Counted from the stretch's first letter, positions 1-8,384 are shown. The stretch is 17,577 nucleotides of DNA from Methylobacter sp. (GCF_023227905.1 NZ_JALOCF010000073.1:1-17577); one strand, 5' to 3'. The notes: a model not told the origin generated them from the sequence alone. A program made the numbers and translations.

Positions 1-73
1 GTGCGATCCAGTCTATCGAGTCGATCAGGGTGCCGTCCCAATCGAATATGATTAAATCAAACCTGTTCTTCAT
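1..73 (-). CDS. HAD-superfamily phosphatase, 5' end only (phosphoglycolate phosphatase-like)
   Basis: Reading leftward from ATG at 73, the protein begins MKNRFDLIIFDWDGTLIDSI and runs off the window after about 24 codons. DWDGTL is HAD motif I (DxDGT): the first Asp is the nucleophile and the second the general acid/base, so this is the N-terminus of a HAD phosphohydrolase. In related genomes a Gph-like HAD hydrolase often follows rluC; the substrate cannot be told from 24 residues. The start overlaps the 3' end of rluC by 17 bases in another frame, which suggests one transcript and translational coupling. The family call is firm; the specific function is not. Confidence 0.75.
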   Translation of the reverse strand, partial: MKNRFDLIIFDWDGTLIDSIDWIA

Positions 74-1016
74 GTTTTAACAAATCTTCCAATTGTTGCG
101 GCAATGGCGCCAGAATGGTTAGCTGCACGCCGGTAACCGGGTGCTGAAACTTCAACTTTTCCGCATGCAGGAACATTCGCTTATAGCCTCGGGTTTTAAA
201 TTTGCGGTTGATTTCATCCAGTCCATAACGCTCGTCGCCGACGATCGGATGCCCAAGACTGGCGGCGTGAACGCGGATTTGATGGGTGCGTCCGGTCTTG
301 GGCGAAGCCTCAACCAACGTCGAATCGTTAAATAACTTCAAGCGCCGAAACAGCGTCTCCGCCTCTTTGCCGGATTGGCTGATCACAACCATACGCTCAC
401 CGCCTTTGCTGACATTTTTTAGCAAGGGCGCGTTGACTATCAATTTTTTCCTGGCCCATTGCCCGGCCAGCAAGGCCAGATAAGTCTTGTGGATGTCATC
501 GTCGCGAAACAGCTCATGCAAGAGTTTCAAAGTGCTACGTTTTTTAGCAATCATCAGGCAGCCGGAGGTATCTTTGTCGAGTCGATGCACCAACTCTAAA
601 AAGCGCGCCTCGGGTCTTAGCAAGCGCAACCCTTCAATAATGCCGGAACTGACGCCACTGCCGCCATGCACGGCATAACCGGCCGGTTTATTGACGATCA
701 AAAAGCCCTCGTCTTCAAATAAAATCCCCTGCTGCAATGCCGCTTGCAAACCCTGAGGCACATACGATTCTTCGCTGCGTTCGGCCACTCTGACCGGAGG
801 AATTCTGACGATATCGCCTGTAGCCAGACGGTATTTGACATCGACGCGGCCTTTATTGACCCTTACCTCGCCTTTACGGACGATCCGGTAAATTCGGCTT
901 TTAGGCACGCCCTTTAAGCGGGCAATTAAAAAGTTGTCCAATCGTTGATCGCAATTCTCTTCGGTAATTTCTATCAGTTGAACTTTGGGGGTTACGGTTT
1001 TTTCTTCACTATTCAT
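57..1016 (-). CDS. rluC: 23S rRNA pseudouridine synthase RluC
   Basis: This is a 319-residue RluA/RluC-family pseudouridine synthase. In E. coli RluC makes pseudouridines 955, 2504 and 2580 of 23S rRNA. An S4 RNA-binding domain covers about residues 23-75. The catalytic motif HRLDKDTSG lies at 144-152 with nucleophile Asp147, and the conserved TGRTHQIRVH at 241-250 is intact. Length matches E. coli RluC. It is divergent from rne with a 494-base spacer, the same arrangement as in E. coli, which favours RluC over RluD or RluA. The ATG at 1016 has no clear Shine-Dalgarno sequence; upstream on its strand is an extended -10-like TGGTATTAT ending about 9 bases before the ATG, which would give a very short leader. 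The HAD gene overlaps its 3' end. Confidence 0.93.
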   Translation of the reverse strand: MNSEEKTVTPKVQLIEITEENCDQRLDNFLIARLKGVPKSRIYRIVRKGEVRVNKGRVDVKYRLATGDIVRIPPVRVAERSEESYVPQGLQAALQQGILFEDEGFLIVNKPAGYAVHGGSGVSSGIIEGLRLLRPEARFLELVHRLDKDTSGCLMIAKKRSTLKLLHELFRDDDIHKTYLALLAGQWARKKLIVNAPLLKNVSKGGERMVVISQSGKEAETLFRRLKLFNDSTLVEASPKTGRTHQIRVHAASLGHPIVGDERYGLDEINRKFKTRGYKRMFLHAEKLKFQHPVTGVQLTILAPLPQQLEDLLKHEEQV

Positions 1017-1059
1017 AGTGTAAATAATACCAGCATCTGCTTATGATTGATTCTTTAAA

Positions 1060-1088
1060 TTGATGTATAGTAATAAGGTTGCTATATT
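1060..1088 (+). promoter_or_regulatory. Predicted sigma-70 promoter of rne
   Basis: TTGATG (1060-1065) and TATATT (1083-1088) are separated by exactly 17 bases, in AT-rich DNA and pointing at rne. Initiation would fall near 1095, giving a 5' leader of roughly 415 bases. A long leader is expected for rne: E. coli has about 361 bases. The prediction rests on motif match and position only. Confidence 0.6.
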
Positions 1089-1094
1089 AAGTAA

Positions 1095-1510
1095 GTTTTT
1101 AATATAAAAAAACATGCTTTTGCTCTGCTGTTTTCGCTAACGAGACTGCCTTGAGCACTACTCGATGATGATTAAAACGGCGCTGGATCACCAGGCTGAC
1201 TCATCATTGTAAGATTTTCGGGTTCATCGTTCGACCCTAGACGAACGATTTATAACTCCTGTTTAAGACGGAATTTACAACCAAGACTGAAAAAGAATAT
1301 TTATTTGCTTAGACTCTGCCCGTGCAGCTATCCCTGATCTTCGCCTAAGTAAAGAGCGGGATACCAATAACAACACGCAGAAACGGAACACAAAACCGTA
1401 AAAACTAAGATATGTAGAAGTGCTTTAGTAGCCCTACACAAACACGATGACCCAAACCAGTCTGTTCAGTAAAATCTGGCCATGGAGCAGGACACAACAA
1501 GGAATATTGA
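1095..1510 (+). promoter_or_regulatory. Long structured 5' leader of rne (candidate autoregulatory UTR)
   Basis: No gene is seen in this stretch of about 415 bases. It contains three stems in series. Stem 1 pairs 1163-1171 with 1201-1209 (nine pairs, one G-U) and encloses a CTGG/CCAG hairpin at 1183-1194. Stem 2 is a perfect 8-bp hairpin, ATCGTTCG (1226-1233) with CGAACGAT (1242-1249), around an 8-base loop. Stem 3 pairs 1308-1312 with 1345-1349 and encloses CTGC/GCAG at 1316-1327. The ribosome-binding site AAGGA lies just before the rne ATG. In enterobacteria hairpins in the rne leader let RNase E cleave its own mRNA and limit its level. A matching role here is inferred from position and structure, not from sequence identity. 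Confidence 0.5.
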
Positions 1511-3943
1511 ATGAAAAGAATGCTTATCAACGCTACGCAGCCTGAAGAACTGCGAGTCGCTTTGGTAGACGGTCAAAAACTATATGATTTTGACATAGAA
1601 GTACCTTCGAAAGAACAAAAAAAGTCAAACATTTACAAAGGGATAGTAACCCATGTAGAACCCAGCTTAGAAGCCGCCTTTGTAAACTACGGCGCTGAAA
1701 AACACGGCTTTTTACCTTTCAAAGAAATCTCTCCGCTCTACCGTCAACTACAAGATGGCGTCGAAAACGATGGCCGTCGCCCTGCCATCAAAGACCTGAT
1801 TAAAGAAGGCCAGGAAATCGTTGTTCAGATTGAAAAAGAAGAACGCGGCAATAAAGGCGCAGCTTTAACCACCTATATCAGTTTGGCCGGCACCTATCTG
1901 GTGTTGATGCCCAACAACCCTAAAGCCGGCGGTATTTCGCGGCGCATAGAAGGCGACACCCGTAGCGACCTGCGCGAAGTGATGGCGGCGCTTGAGATTC
2001 CTGAAAGCATGGGACTCATTGTTAGAACGGCCGGATGCGGCAAAAACGTTGAAGAATTGCAATGGGACTTGAATTATTTGCTGCAACTCTGGGAAGCCAT
2101 AGAACGCTCTGCCGAAGAGCACGCGGCGCCGTTCCTGGTCTTTCAGGAAAGTAACGTTATCATCAGGGCTTTGCGCGACCATTTGCGCGGCAATATTGAC
2201 GAGATTCTGATCGACAGCGAAGACGCCTTCAAACTGGTGCAAAATTTCTTGAAGCAAGTCATGCCGCACTTTTTGCCCAAGGCAAAACTGTATCAGGATG
2301 CCGTTCCCCTGTTTAACCGTTACCAGATTGAATCCCAAATTGAAGTGGCTTACGGTCGTGAAGTTTCACTGCCGTCAGGCGGCTCGATCGTCATCGACCA
2401 CACCGAAGCGTTGACCTCGATCGACATCAACTCCGCACGCGCCACCAAAGGCAGCGACATTGAAGAAACCGCGCTGAATACCAACCTGGAAGCGGCCGAT
2501 GAAATTGCCCGCCAACTAAGGCTGCGCGATTTGGGCGGCCTGTTTGTTATCGACTTCATTGACATGATGTCTAACAAGAACCAGAAAGCCGTTGAAAATC
2601 ATCTGCGCGACGCGCTTAAAATCGACCGCGCCCGCATTCAGACCAGCCGCATTTCGCGTTTCGGCCTGCTGGAAATGTCCAGGCAAAGAATGCGTCCTTC
2701 GTTGGGCGACTCGACTCAACTGCCCTGCCCGCGCTGCAAAGGCCAAGGCACGATTCGCAATGTAGAATCGGTCGCACTTTCCGTACTGCGCATTCTCGAA
2801 GAAGAAGCGATGAAAAAAGGCACGGAAAAAGTGATTGCCCACTTGCCCATCGAGTGCGCGACCTTTCTGTTAAACGAAAAACGCAGCGCCATTGAGCAGA
2901 TTGAAAACAGGCTGAAAGTCGGCATCGTGATCCTGCCCAGCAAGCATTTAGAAACACCAGCCTACGACATTGAACGCATCAAGGAAAAAGAGGCTGGCGA
3001 GAACGGCAAAGCCAGCTACTTACAGATCAAAGCGGAAGACATCACTATTCCTGAATTTGCCCAGCAGGTAAAACCGAGCGCAACAAAAGCGGCAGTCAAG
3101 GAATTCCTGCATGACTCTCCTGCGCCGGTACAAAACAAAAGCGAATCAGCCAGCCTGATTCAACGCTTCTGGCATAAACTGGTAGGTTCCAGCGCAACGC
3201 CAAATGCAACGGCAGTGCAGACCACTGAAAGAACCAGGCCGACTGACGAGGGCCAACAGGCCAAAAGCAGAGACAACAGACAAGGTCAGGGACAAAACCA
3301 GGAAAGAGGACGCGGCCGCGGCCGCGGCCGTGGCCGTGGACGCGGCCAAAACGGTCATAAAGAGCAAGTTCAAACACTGGAACAAGGACAAGGACAAGCA
3401 CCAAAACCAAAACCGGAACAAAATGCAGAGTCGCCTCGTCAAAACCGCCCTCCACGCGGCCAAGGCAGAAACGTAAAGCGCAACCTAGAACCGGGCAATA
3501 TACCCGCAACGAAAACCGAAGAAGTTAAGAGTGAAGCGGTCGAAGCTGTTGAGGTTATTTCAACTGCGCCGGAAGCAATTACTACTGCGGTTGCCGGAGA
3601 ACGCGAACACCCCAAAAGAAACAATGCCAGAAGAGGGCCGAATCGTAGAAGACCGCGCAACCCGAACTACAAAAAACCTGAAACGGAAGGCGATTCAAAT
3701 AATTCGCATGAAGCAACTGGCGTAAGCAATGATGAATCGCGCCCAGCCCCCCGTTCTTATGACAATGACTTTGCGGAAAGAACAGAGCGCCCGGAGCCTC
3801 AGGCTGATAATTCCAGCCAGGCCAACCCTGTAAGCCATCAGGATTCGGAAGCTAGAAAACCGGCTACTCCCGCTGAACCAGCGCCAAAGCCAGTTGAAGC
3901 GGCACCAAAACCAGTTGAAGCGGTAAGACAAGAAACGGAATAA
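1511..3943 (+). CDS. rne: Ribonuclease E
   Basis: This is an 810-residue endoribonuclease that starts mRNA decay and processes rRNA and tRNA precursors. The catalytic half (about 1-520) has an S1 domain near 35-125, a 5'-sensor region, and the DNase I-like core with metal ligands Asp305 (in LTSIDINSAR) and Asp348 (in FVIDFIDM), matching E. coli D303 and D346. The zinc-link CPRCKGQG places cysteines at 406 and 409. The disordered tail is shorter than in E. coli (1061 residues). It holds an amphipathic segment SLIQRFWHKLVG (548-559) that could be the membrane anchor, an (RG)n tract at 599-612, an Arg-rich block at 701-717 that could bind RNA, and a Pro/Glu-rich end that could recruit degradosome partners. 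The N-terminal motifs and long tail favour RNase E over RNase G. AAGGA precedes the ATG. Confidence 0.95.
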   Translation: MKRMLINATQPEELRVALVDGQKLYDFDIEVPSKEQKKSNIYKGIVTHVEPSLEAAFVNYGAEKHGFLPFKEISPLYRQLQDGVENDGRRPAIKDLIKEGQEIVVQIEKEERGNKGAALTTYISLAGTYLVLMPNNPKAGGISRRIEGDTRSDLREVMAALEIPESMGLIVRTAGCGKNVEELQWDLNYLLQLWEAIERSAEEHAAPFLVFQESNVIIRALRDHLRGNIDEILIDSEDAFKLVQNFLKQVMPHFLPKAKLYQDAVPLFNRYQIESQIEVAYGREVSLPSGGSIVIDHTEALTSIDINSARATKGSDIEETALNTNLEAADEIARQLRLRDLGGLFVIDFIDMMSNKNQKAVENHLRDALKIDRARIQTSRISRFGLLEMSRQRMRPSLGDSTQLPCPRCKGQGTIRNVESVALSVLRILEEEAMKKGTEKVIAHLPIECATFLLNEKRSAIEQIENRLKVGIVILPSKHLETPAYDIERIKEKEAGENGKASYLQIKAEDITIPEFAQQVKPSATKAAVKEFLHDSPAPVQNKSESASLIQRFWHKLVGSSATPNATAVQTTERTRPTDEGQQAKSRDNRQGQGQNQERGRGRGRGRGRGRGQNGHKEQVQTLEQGQGQAPKPKPEQNAESPRQNRPPRGQGRNVKRNLEPGNIPATKTEEVKSEAVEAVEVISTAPEAITTAVAGEREHPKRNNARRGPNRRRPRNPNYKKPETEGDSNNSHEATGVSNDESRPAPRSYDNDFAERTERPEPQADNSSQANPVSHQDSEARKPATPAEPAPKPVEAAPKPVEAVRQETE
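3308..3347 (+). repeat. In-frame GC-rich hexamer tract encoding (Arg-Gly)n in rne
   Basis: Near-exact repeats of the hexamer CGCGGC/CGTGGC encode the alternating RG run at residues about 599-612. Such runs are prone to slippage in steps of two codons. RG/RGG runs are known RNA-binding elements in other proteins; that role is inferred here. Confidence 0.8.
3881..3922 (+). repeat. Tandem 21-bp repeat at the 3' end of rne
   Basis: Positions 3881-3901 and 3902-3922 are two adjacent 21-base copies differing at two positions. Each encodes the heptapeptide APKPVEA. The result is a Pro/Lys/Glu repeat just before the rne stop codon. Confidence 0.85.
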
Positions 3944-3957
3944 CTGATCGCATCAGC

Positions 3958-4025
3958 TTAAAATCTTTCGCCGCGAAGACACGAGGAAGCTAAAACTTCG
4001 TGTCTTCGCGGCGAATTACTTTTAA
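3958..4025. terminator. Long stem between convergent rne and dnaE (bidirectional terminator or REP-like element)
   Basis: A perfect 18-bp inverted repeat pairs 3967-3984 with 3998-4015 around a 13-base loop. An outer TTAAAA (3958-3963) faces TTTTAA (4020-4025), giving a short T-tract on both strands after the stem. It fills most of the 88 bases between the two stop codons, so it could end both transcripts. The arm core CGAAGACACGA and the A-rich loop ending in AAAACTTCGTG are shared with the longer stem at 15048-15113, so it may belong to a dispersed repeat family co-opted as a terminator. Confidence 0.7.
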
Positions 4026-4031
4026 ATGCTT

Positions 4032-7000
4032 CTACCTATACTTAACCTCTACAGCATCCTTTCCCAATAACATTCTCAACCGCGCCACCAATTCATCGGT
4101 GGGATGGACGCGCCACTCATCACCCAGTTGTAGATCGGCTTTCGCAACCTTTGATGTATAACCGATACCCACCGGACAGCCGCCGCCCTTAAAAGGCTCC
4201 AGAACCGCAATCAACTTCGTCACAAAACCAAGGTATTCAGGCTCATCGTCTGCCGCACTCCACACCAGCCGGATGCTCCTGGCAAAAACTTCCCTAGCCT
4301 GCTCCATGTTATAGAGCTTTTCGACCGTTAAGCGTAACGTTCCCAAGTAATCGTCAACACCCACTGCCCCTTCGGCAATCAACAGACTGTCGCGAGAGAA
4401 AATACCCCGATATTTTTCATAAACCTCACCAAAAGCCGCAATTTCAAGCCTGCCGGTTCGGTCATCAATCGTTGCAAAGCCCATGGTCTTACCGCTCTTG
4501 GTCTGGCGGGTGCGCACCTCAACGACTAAACCGGCTGTTCGGGCTTCCATTTTCCTGCTTTTGGATCGCTCCACATTGGACAGCAGCGATTCTATGGTTC
4601 CGTTGGTAAACTGCCTTAACTCGGCCTCGTATTGGTTTATCGGATGCCCGGTTAAAAACAAACCCAGAACCAGCTTTTCAGCAGCCAGCCGTTCATTTTC
4701 CGACCAAGGCTCAACCACAGTGGCATAAGCATGGGCATCGTCGATATTTTCGACATTAACAGCCAGGCCGAACAAATCGTTCTGGCCGGTTTGCGCATTC
4801 TTGCCGTGCTGTTCGGCGACTTTTAATGCAGTCGGCAATTCTGCCAAATGACCGGCCCGGTTATCGTCGAACTCATCGAAAGCTCCGGCGCGTATCAAGG
4901 CTTCCAGCACTCGCCGGTTGAATTTGCGCAAATCCACCCGCTTGCATAAATCGTACAGACCGGAAAACGGCCCGTTCGCTTCCCGCTCGACCAGCATTTC
5001 TTCAATGGCCGCCTCGCCTACTCCTTTTAGCGCACCCAAGCCATAGACGATCTGGCCTTCGTCATTAACCGTGAACTTGTATTTGGAAACATTGATGGTC
5101 GGCGGAAGAATGTCCAGCTTCATCTGCCGACATTCTTCGATCAAGATCACCACCTTATCGGTGTTATCCATATCGGCGGACATCACCGCAGCCATGAACT
5201 CGGGCTGATAATGGGCTTTCAGCCAGGCAGTTTGATAGGCGACCAGCGCATAAGCGGCGGAATGCGATTTATTGAAACCGTAACCGGCGAATTTCTCCAT
5301 CAAGTCGAACACGTAAGTGGCGGTTTCTGCCTCGACCTGATTTTGCACCGAGCCGGACATGAATTTATCCCGCTCCTTGGCCATTTCCTCCGGCTTTTTC
5401 TTGCCCATCGCCCGGCGCAGCATATCCGCGCCGCCCAAGGTGTACAGCGCCATTTCACGGGCGATTTGCATCACCTGCTCCTGGTACAAAATAACGCCGT
5501 TGGTCGGTTTTAAAATCGGTTCCAGCAACGGATGCGCGTACGAGGCTTGGGCCCCGTGCTTGACGTTGATGTAGTCGTCCACCATGCCCGATTCCAAAGG
5601 CCCCGGACGGAACAGCGCCACCAGCGCGATAATGTCGTCGAAACAGTCGGGCTTGAGCTTTTTGATCAGCTCTTTCATACCGCGCGATTCCAGCTGGAAC
5701 ACGGCCGTGGTCTGGGCGGCGGTTAGCAGTTTGTAGGAAGCCGGATCATCCCTGGGAATGGTCGTTATATCGACAGGCGGTTTGCCCAGTTTTTGTTGCT
5801 TGGCGTTAATGTCCTGCAAGGCCCAGTCGATAATGGTCAACGTACGCAGTCCCAAAAAGTCGAACTTGACCAGACCGACCGCTTCCACGTCATCCTTGTC
5901 GAACTGGGTGACCAGGTTATTGCCGTCCTGATCGCAATACAGCGGCGTAAAATCGGTCAGCTTGGTCGGCGAAATCACCACGCCCCCGGCATGTTTACCG
6001 GCGTTTCTGGACGTACCTTCCAGCGACAGCGCCATATCGATCAGCGCCTTGACTTCCTCCTCGGTGTCATAAAGCTGCTTCAGCTCGGGGCTGTCGCTTA
6101 GCGCTTTAGTCAGCGTCATGCCGATTTCAAACGGGATCAGCTTGGCCAGCCGATCGACGAAACCGTACCCGAAACCCAGCACCCGGCCGACATCGCGGAT
6201 AACCGCTTTGGCCGCCATCGAACCGTAGGTGATGATCTGCGCGACATGATCCCGGCCGTAATTGCGGGCGACGTAATCGATCACCTCATCCCGGCGATCC
6301 ATGCAAAAGTCCACGTCGAAGTCGGGCATCGAAACCCGCTCGGGATTCAAAAACCGCTCAAACAGCAGGTCGAATTCGATAGGGTCAAGATCGGTAATTT
6401 TAAGCGCATAAGCCACCAACGAACCCGCACCCGAACCCCGCCCAGGACCTACCGGAATTAAATTGTTTTTCGCCCACTGGATAAAGTCGGCAACAATCAT
6501 GAAATAGCCGGGGAAACCCATCTGGGTAATCATTTTCAGCTCAAAATCCAGGCGTTCGTAATAAACGCGCCGGTTTTCCTCGTCCGTCCCCTTGCCCACC
6601 GCCGGATGATGCTGCAAACGCTCTTCCAGGCCTTTCATCGACTCCTCGGCCATAAACTCGCCCAGATTCATGCCTTCGGGCACCGGAAAATCCGGCAAGA
6701 AATTTTTGCCCAGTGTCAGTTTCAAATTGCAGCGTTTGGCAATTTCTACGGTGTTTTCCAGCGCCTCGGGTATATCGGCAAACAGCGCTTGCATCTCCTC
6801 GACGCTGCGTAAATATTGCTGGTCGGTGTAATCCTTGGGACGGCGGGTATCGTCCAACACCCGTCCCTGATTAATGCAGACCCGCACTTCATGCGCGGCA
6901 AAGTCCCGTTGATGGACAAAACGCACATCGTTGGTCGCTACCACCGGCAAGCCGGTCGCCAAAGCCAGCTCGACGGCGGCGGCGATATAACGCTCCTCAT

Positions 7001-7526
7001 CCGGCTTGCCGACCCGCTGCAATTCCAGGTAAAAGCTTTGCTCGAACAGTCCGCCCCAAAACTCGGCCAACCGTTTGGCCGCATCATGGTTTTCGGCCAG
7101 CAGCGCCTTGCCTATCTCCCCGCTCATCGCCCCGGACAACGCAATCAGGCCGTTATGGTTAGCCACTATCCACTCCTGCCGGAGCATCGGCACGCCTTGA
7201 TGCTGGCCTTCCTGATAGGCTTTTGAGATCAACTCGGTCAACGCGATGTAACCGGCGTGATTATTGACCAGCAAGGTCAAGCGGTACGGCGTTGCGGGAT
7301 CGTCGGGATTAAAGATCAACACATCGGCGCCGGCTATTGCCTTGATGCCCTGCCCTAGCGACGCTTTATAGAACTTGACCAAGGAGAACAAGTTGGCGTG
7401 CTCGGTAATCGCAATGGCCGGCATGTTTAACTCGGCCAAGCGCTTGACCAGAGGCTTGATTTTGACGATCCCGTCTACCAGGGAAAATTCGGTGTGGAGT
7501 CTTAAATGGACAAATGCCGGCTGCAT
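4032..7526 (-). CDS. dnaE: DNA polymerase III alpha subunit
   Basis: This is the replicative polymerase subunit, 1164 residues against 1160 in E. coli, with no interruption. The N-terminal PHP domain begins FVHLRLHTEFSLVDG (residues 5-19). The C-family polymerase core carries catalytic Asp402 and Asp404 in PDFDVDF and Asp556 in KFDFLGL, matching E. coli D401, D403 and D555. GPGRGSGAGSLVAYAL (361-376) and the fingers motif SRNAGKHAGGVV (506-517) are intact. The C-terminal part holds the helix-hairpin-helix and OB-fold region and a tail that contacts other holoenzyme subunits. The start aligns with the E. coli N-terminus, but no strong Shine-Dalgarno precedes ATG 7526. It stands alone, without the usual neighbours such as accA or rnhB. 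Confidence 0.97.
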   Translation of the reverse strand: MQPAFVHLRLHTEFSLVDGIVKIKPLVKRLAELNMPAIAITEHANLFSLVKFYKASLGQGIKAIAGADVLIFNPDDPATPYRLTLLVNNHAGYIALTELISKAYQEGQHQGVPMLRQEWIVANHNGLIALSGAMSGEIGKALLAENHDAAKRLAEFWGGLFEQSFYLELQRVGKPDEERYIAAAVELALATGLPVVATNDVRFVHQRDFAAHEVRVCINQGRVLDDTRRPKDYTDQQYLRSVEEMQALFADIPEALENTVEIAKRCNLKLTLGKNFLPDFPVPEGMNLGEFMAEESMKGLEERLQHHPAVGKGTDEENRRVYYERLDFELKMITQMGFPGYFMIVADFIQWAKNNLIPVGPGRGSGAGSLVAYALKITDLDPIEFDLLFERFLNPERVSMPDFDVDFCMDRRDEVIDYVARNYGRDHVAQIITYGSMAAKAVIRDVGRVLGFGYGFVDRLAKLIPFEIGMTLTKALSDSPELKQLYDTEEEVKALIDMALSLEGTSRNAGKHAGGVVISPTKLTDFTPLYCDQDGNNLVTQFDKDDVEAVGLVKFDFLGLRTLTIIDWALQDINAKQQKLGKPPVDITTIPRDDPASYKLLTAAQTTAVFQLESRGMKELIKKLKPDCFDDIIALVALFRPGPLESGMVDDYINVKHGAQASYAHPLLEPILKPTNGVILYQEQVMQIAREMALYTLGGADMLRRAMGKKKPEEMAKERDKFMSGSVQNQVEAETATYVFDLMEKFAGYGFNKSHSAAYALVAYQTAWLKAHYQPEFMAAVMSADMDNTDKVVILIEECRQMKLDILPPTINVSKYKFTVNDEGQIVYGLGALKGVGEAAIEEMLVEREANGPFSGLYDLCKRVDLRKFNRRVLEALIRAGAFDEFDDNRAGHLAELPTALKVAEQHGKNAQTGQNDLFGLAVNVENIDDAHAYATVVEPWSENERLAAEKLVLGLFLTGHPINQYEAELRQFTNGTIESLLSNVERSKSRKMEARTAGLVVEVRTRQTKSGKTMGFATIDDRTGRLEIAAFGEVYEKYRGIFSRDSLLIAEGAVGVDDYLGTLRLTVEKLYNMEQAREVFARSIRLVWSAADDEPEYLGFVTKLIAVLEPFKGGGCPVGIGYTSKVAKADLQLGDEWRVHPTDELVARLRMLLGKDAVEVKYR

Positions 7527-7589
7527 CGGATTAGAAAGTTGATTCGCTACTTGATGATGTGTGAGCGGCCTATTTTACCCTGTCTGAAC

Positions 7590-7617
7590 AATTTAGTCTG
7601 ACCTAGTAATCAGTCAA
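7590..7617 (-). promoter_or_regulatory. Predicted promoter of dnaE
   Basis: On the minus strand TTGACT (7617-7612) and TAAATT (7595-7590) are 16 bases apart, giving initiation near 7583 and a leader of about 57 bases. The -35 site lies inside the left arm of an imperfect inverted repeat whose right arm holds the plus-strand promoter candidate at 7744. Confidence 0.45.
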
Positions 7618-7759
7618 TCTTGTTTTTGCCTGCTGATAATTTAACGGTGGGAGCGGCTTCGCCTAAAGCGCCTACTTTTGGTAGCCGCGATTGTCGCGGC
7701 TAAAGCCGCTCCCACCATAGCCTTCTCACTCGACATGATAAATTTGACTGAGTTACTAG
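7603..7759. repeat. Imperfect inverted repeat flanking a REP-type palindrome (possible MITE)
   Basis: CTAGTAATCAGTCAA (7603-7617) and TTGACTGAGTTACTAG (7744-7759) are reverse complements apart from one extra base. They enclose about 126 bases with the REP-type palindrome at 7646-7716 near the middle. This could be a small non-autonomous element with terminal inverted repeats, or two duplicated outward promoters. No convincing target-site duplication was seen. Confidence 0.5.
7646..7716. repeat. REP-type palindromic element (GTGGGAGCGGC family)
   Basis: GGTGGGAGCGGCTT (7646-7659) is the exact complement of AAGCCGCTCCCACC (7703-7716). Inside is a second perfect hairpin, AGCCGCGA (7683-7690) with TCGCGGCT (7694-7701). 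Elements with a GTGGGAGCGGC arm and a nested CGCGGCT hairpin are a familiar intergenic REP type in gammaproteobacteria, usually mobilised by RAYT (TnpA-REP) transposases. None is encoded in this window. Confidence 0.8.
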
Positions 7760-7773
7760 AGGCCAACTATTAA
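7744..7773 (+). promoter_or_regulatory. Predicted promoter upstream of the host-attachment-family gene
   Basis: TTGACT (7744-7749) and TATTAA (7768-7773) are separated by 18 bases. A second candidate, TTGATT (7815-7820) with TATTCT (7838-7843) at 17 bases, lies closer to the gene. Either would drive the gene at 7920, and they cannot be ranked by sequence alone. Confidence 0.4.
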
Positions 7774-7919
7774 AACACTCCCTGCACACCTTGTAGTCCT
7801 AGTATTACTACTTATTGATTCAGAACTGTAACCCCTCTATTCTAAAAACTCGCAGCAGTATGAAACACCATGTTTTTTGCAAGCAGCGTTTAAACAAAAT
7901 CGCCACAGAGGGAAGAATC

Positions 7920-8363
7920 ATGAAACTAACCTGGATACTTGTAGCTGATACCACTCGCGCCCGCATTTTTACTGCTGACACCCCTTCTTCTCCTTTAGAG
8001 GAAATCGAAGATTTATCCCATTCGAAAAGCCGTCTGCATGACCGGGAAATAACCTCCGACCTGCCGGGAAAGATCAAAAGCGTCGGCGGAGGCGGACACG
8101 CTTATGAGCAACCTACCGATCCCAAGAAATACGAGGCCGAGGCTTTTGCGCATACTATTGCCCAGTATCTGGAAGATGCCCACAACGCAAACCGGTTTGA
8201 ACAACTGCTAATCGTTGCCGGCCCCACTTTTCTCGGCTTGCTGCGCAGCAATCTGCCGGAACAGATTAAAAAAACGGTTCGTTTCGAACTCGACAAAGAA
8301 ATCACTACCTTAAGTGCCGCCGATATCCGTCAGCACCTGCCCCAATATTTGCCGAATCTTTGA
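7920..8363 (+). CDS. Host-attachment-family protein (PF10116-like)
   Basis: This is a 147-residue soluble protein. It opens MKLTWILVADTTRARIF, then has the basic and glycine-rich stretch DLPGKIKSVGGGGHAYE followed by an acidic and aromatic block, and LLIVAGPTFLGLLRSNLP late in the chain. This pattern fits the family named for 'attachment to host cells', related to bacterial homologues of the archaeo-eukaryotic release-factor fold. The name comes from early plant-associated members and is a poor guide to function in a free-living bacterium. No signal peptide or membrane segment is seen. An upstream in-frame start would add 35 unlikely residues; GAGGGA a few bases before ATG 7920 supports the shorter form. 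The kinase gene begins 52 bases downstream and may be co-transcribed. Confidence 0.85.
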   Translation: MKLTWILVADTTRARIFTADTPSSPLEEIEDLSHSKSRLHDREITSDLPGKIKSVGGGGHAYEQPTDPKKYEAEAFAHTIAQYLEDAHNANRFEQLLIVAGPTFLGLLRSNLPEQIKKTVRFELDKEITTLSAADIRQHLPQYLPNL

Positions 8364-8384
8364 CCGGAATCCTTTAATCAATTT

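Noticed and set aside
1865..2338. 157-codon minus-strand frame inside rne
   Set aside because: It lies opposite the conserved catalytic domain of RNase E and has no recognisable family.
3096..3509. Long minus-strand frames opposite the rne tail
   Set aside because: They mirror the low-complexity repeats of rne, show Leu/Val/Phe repeats typical of antisense RG/GQ codons, and have no ribosome-binding site.
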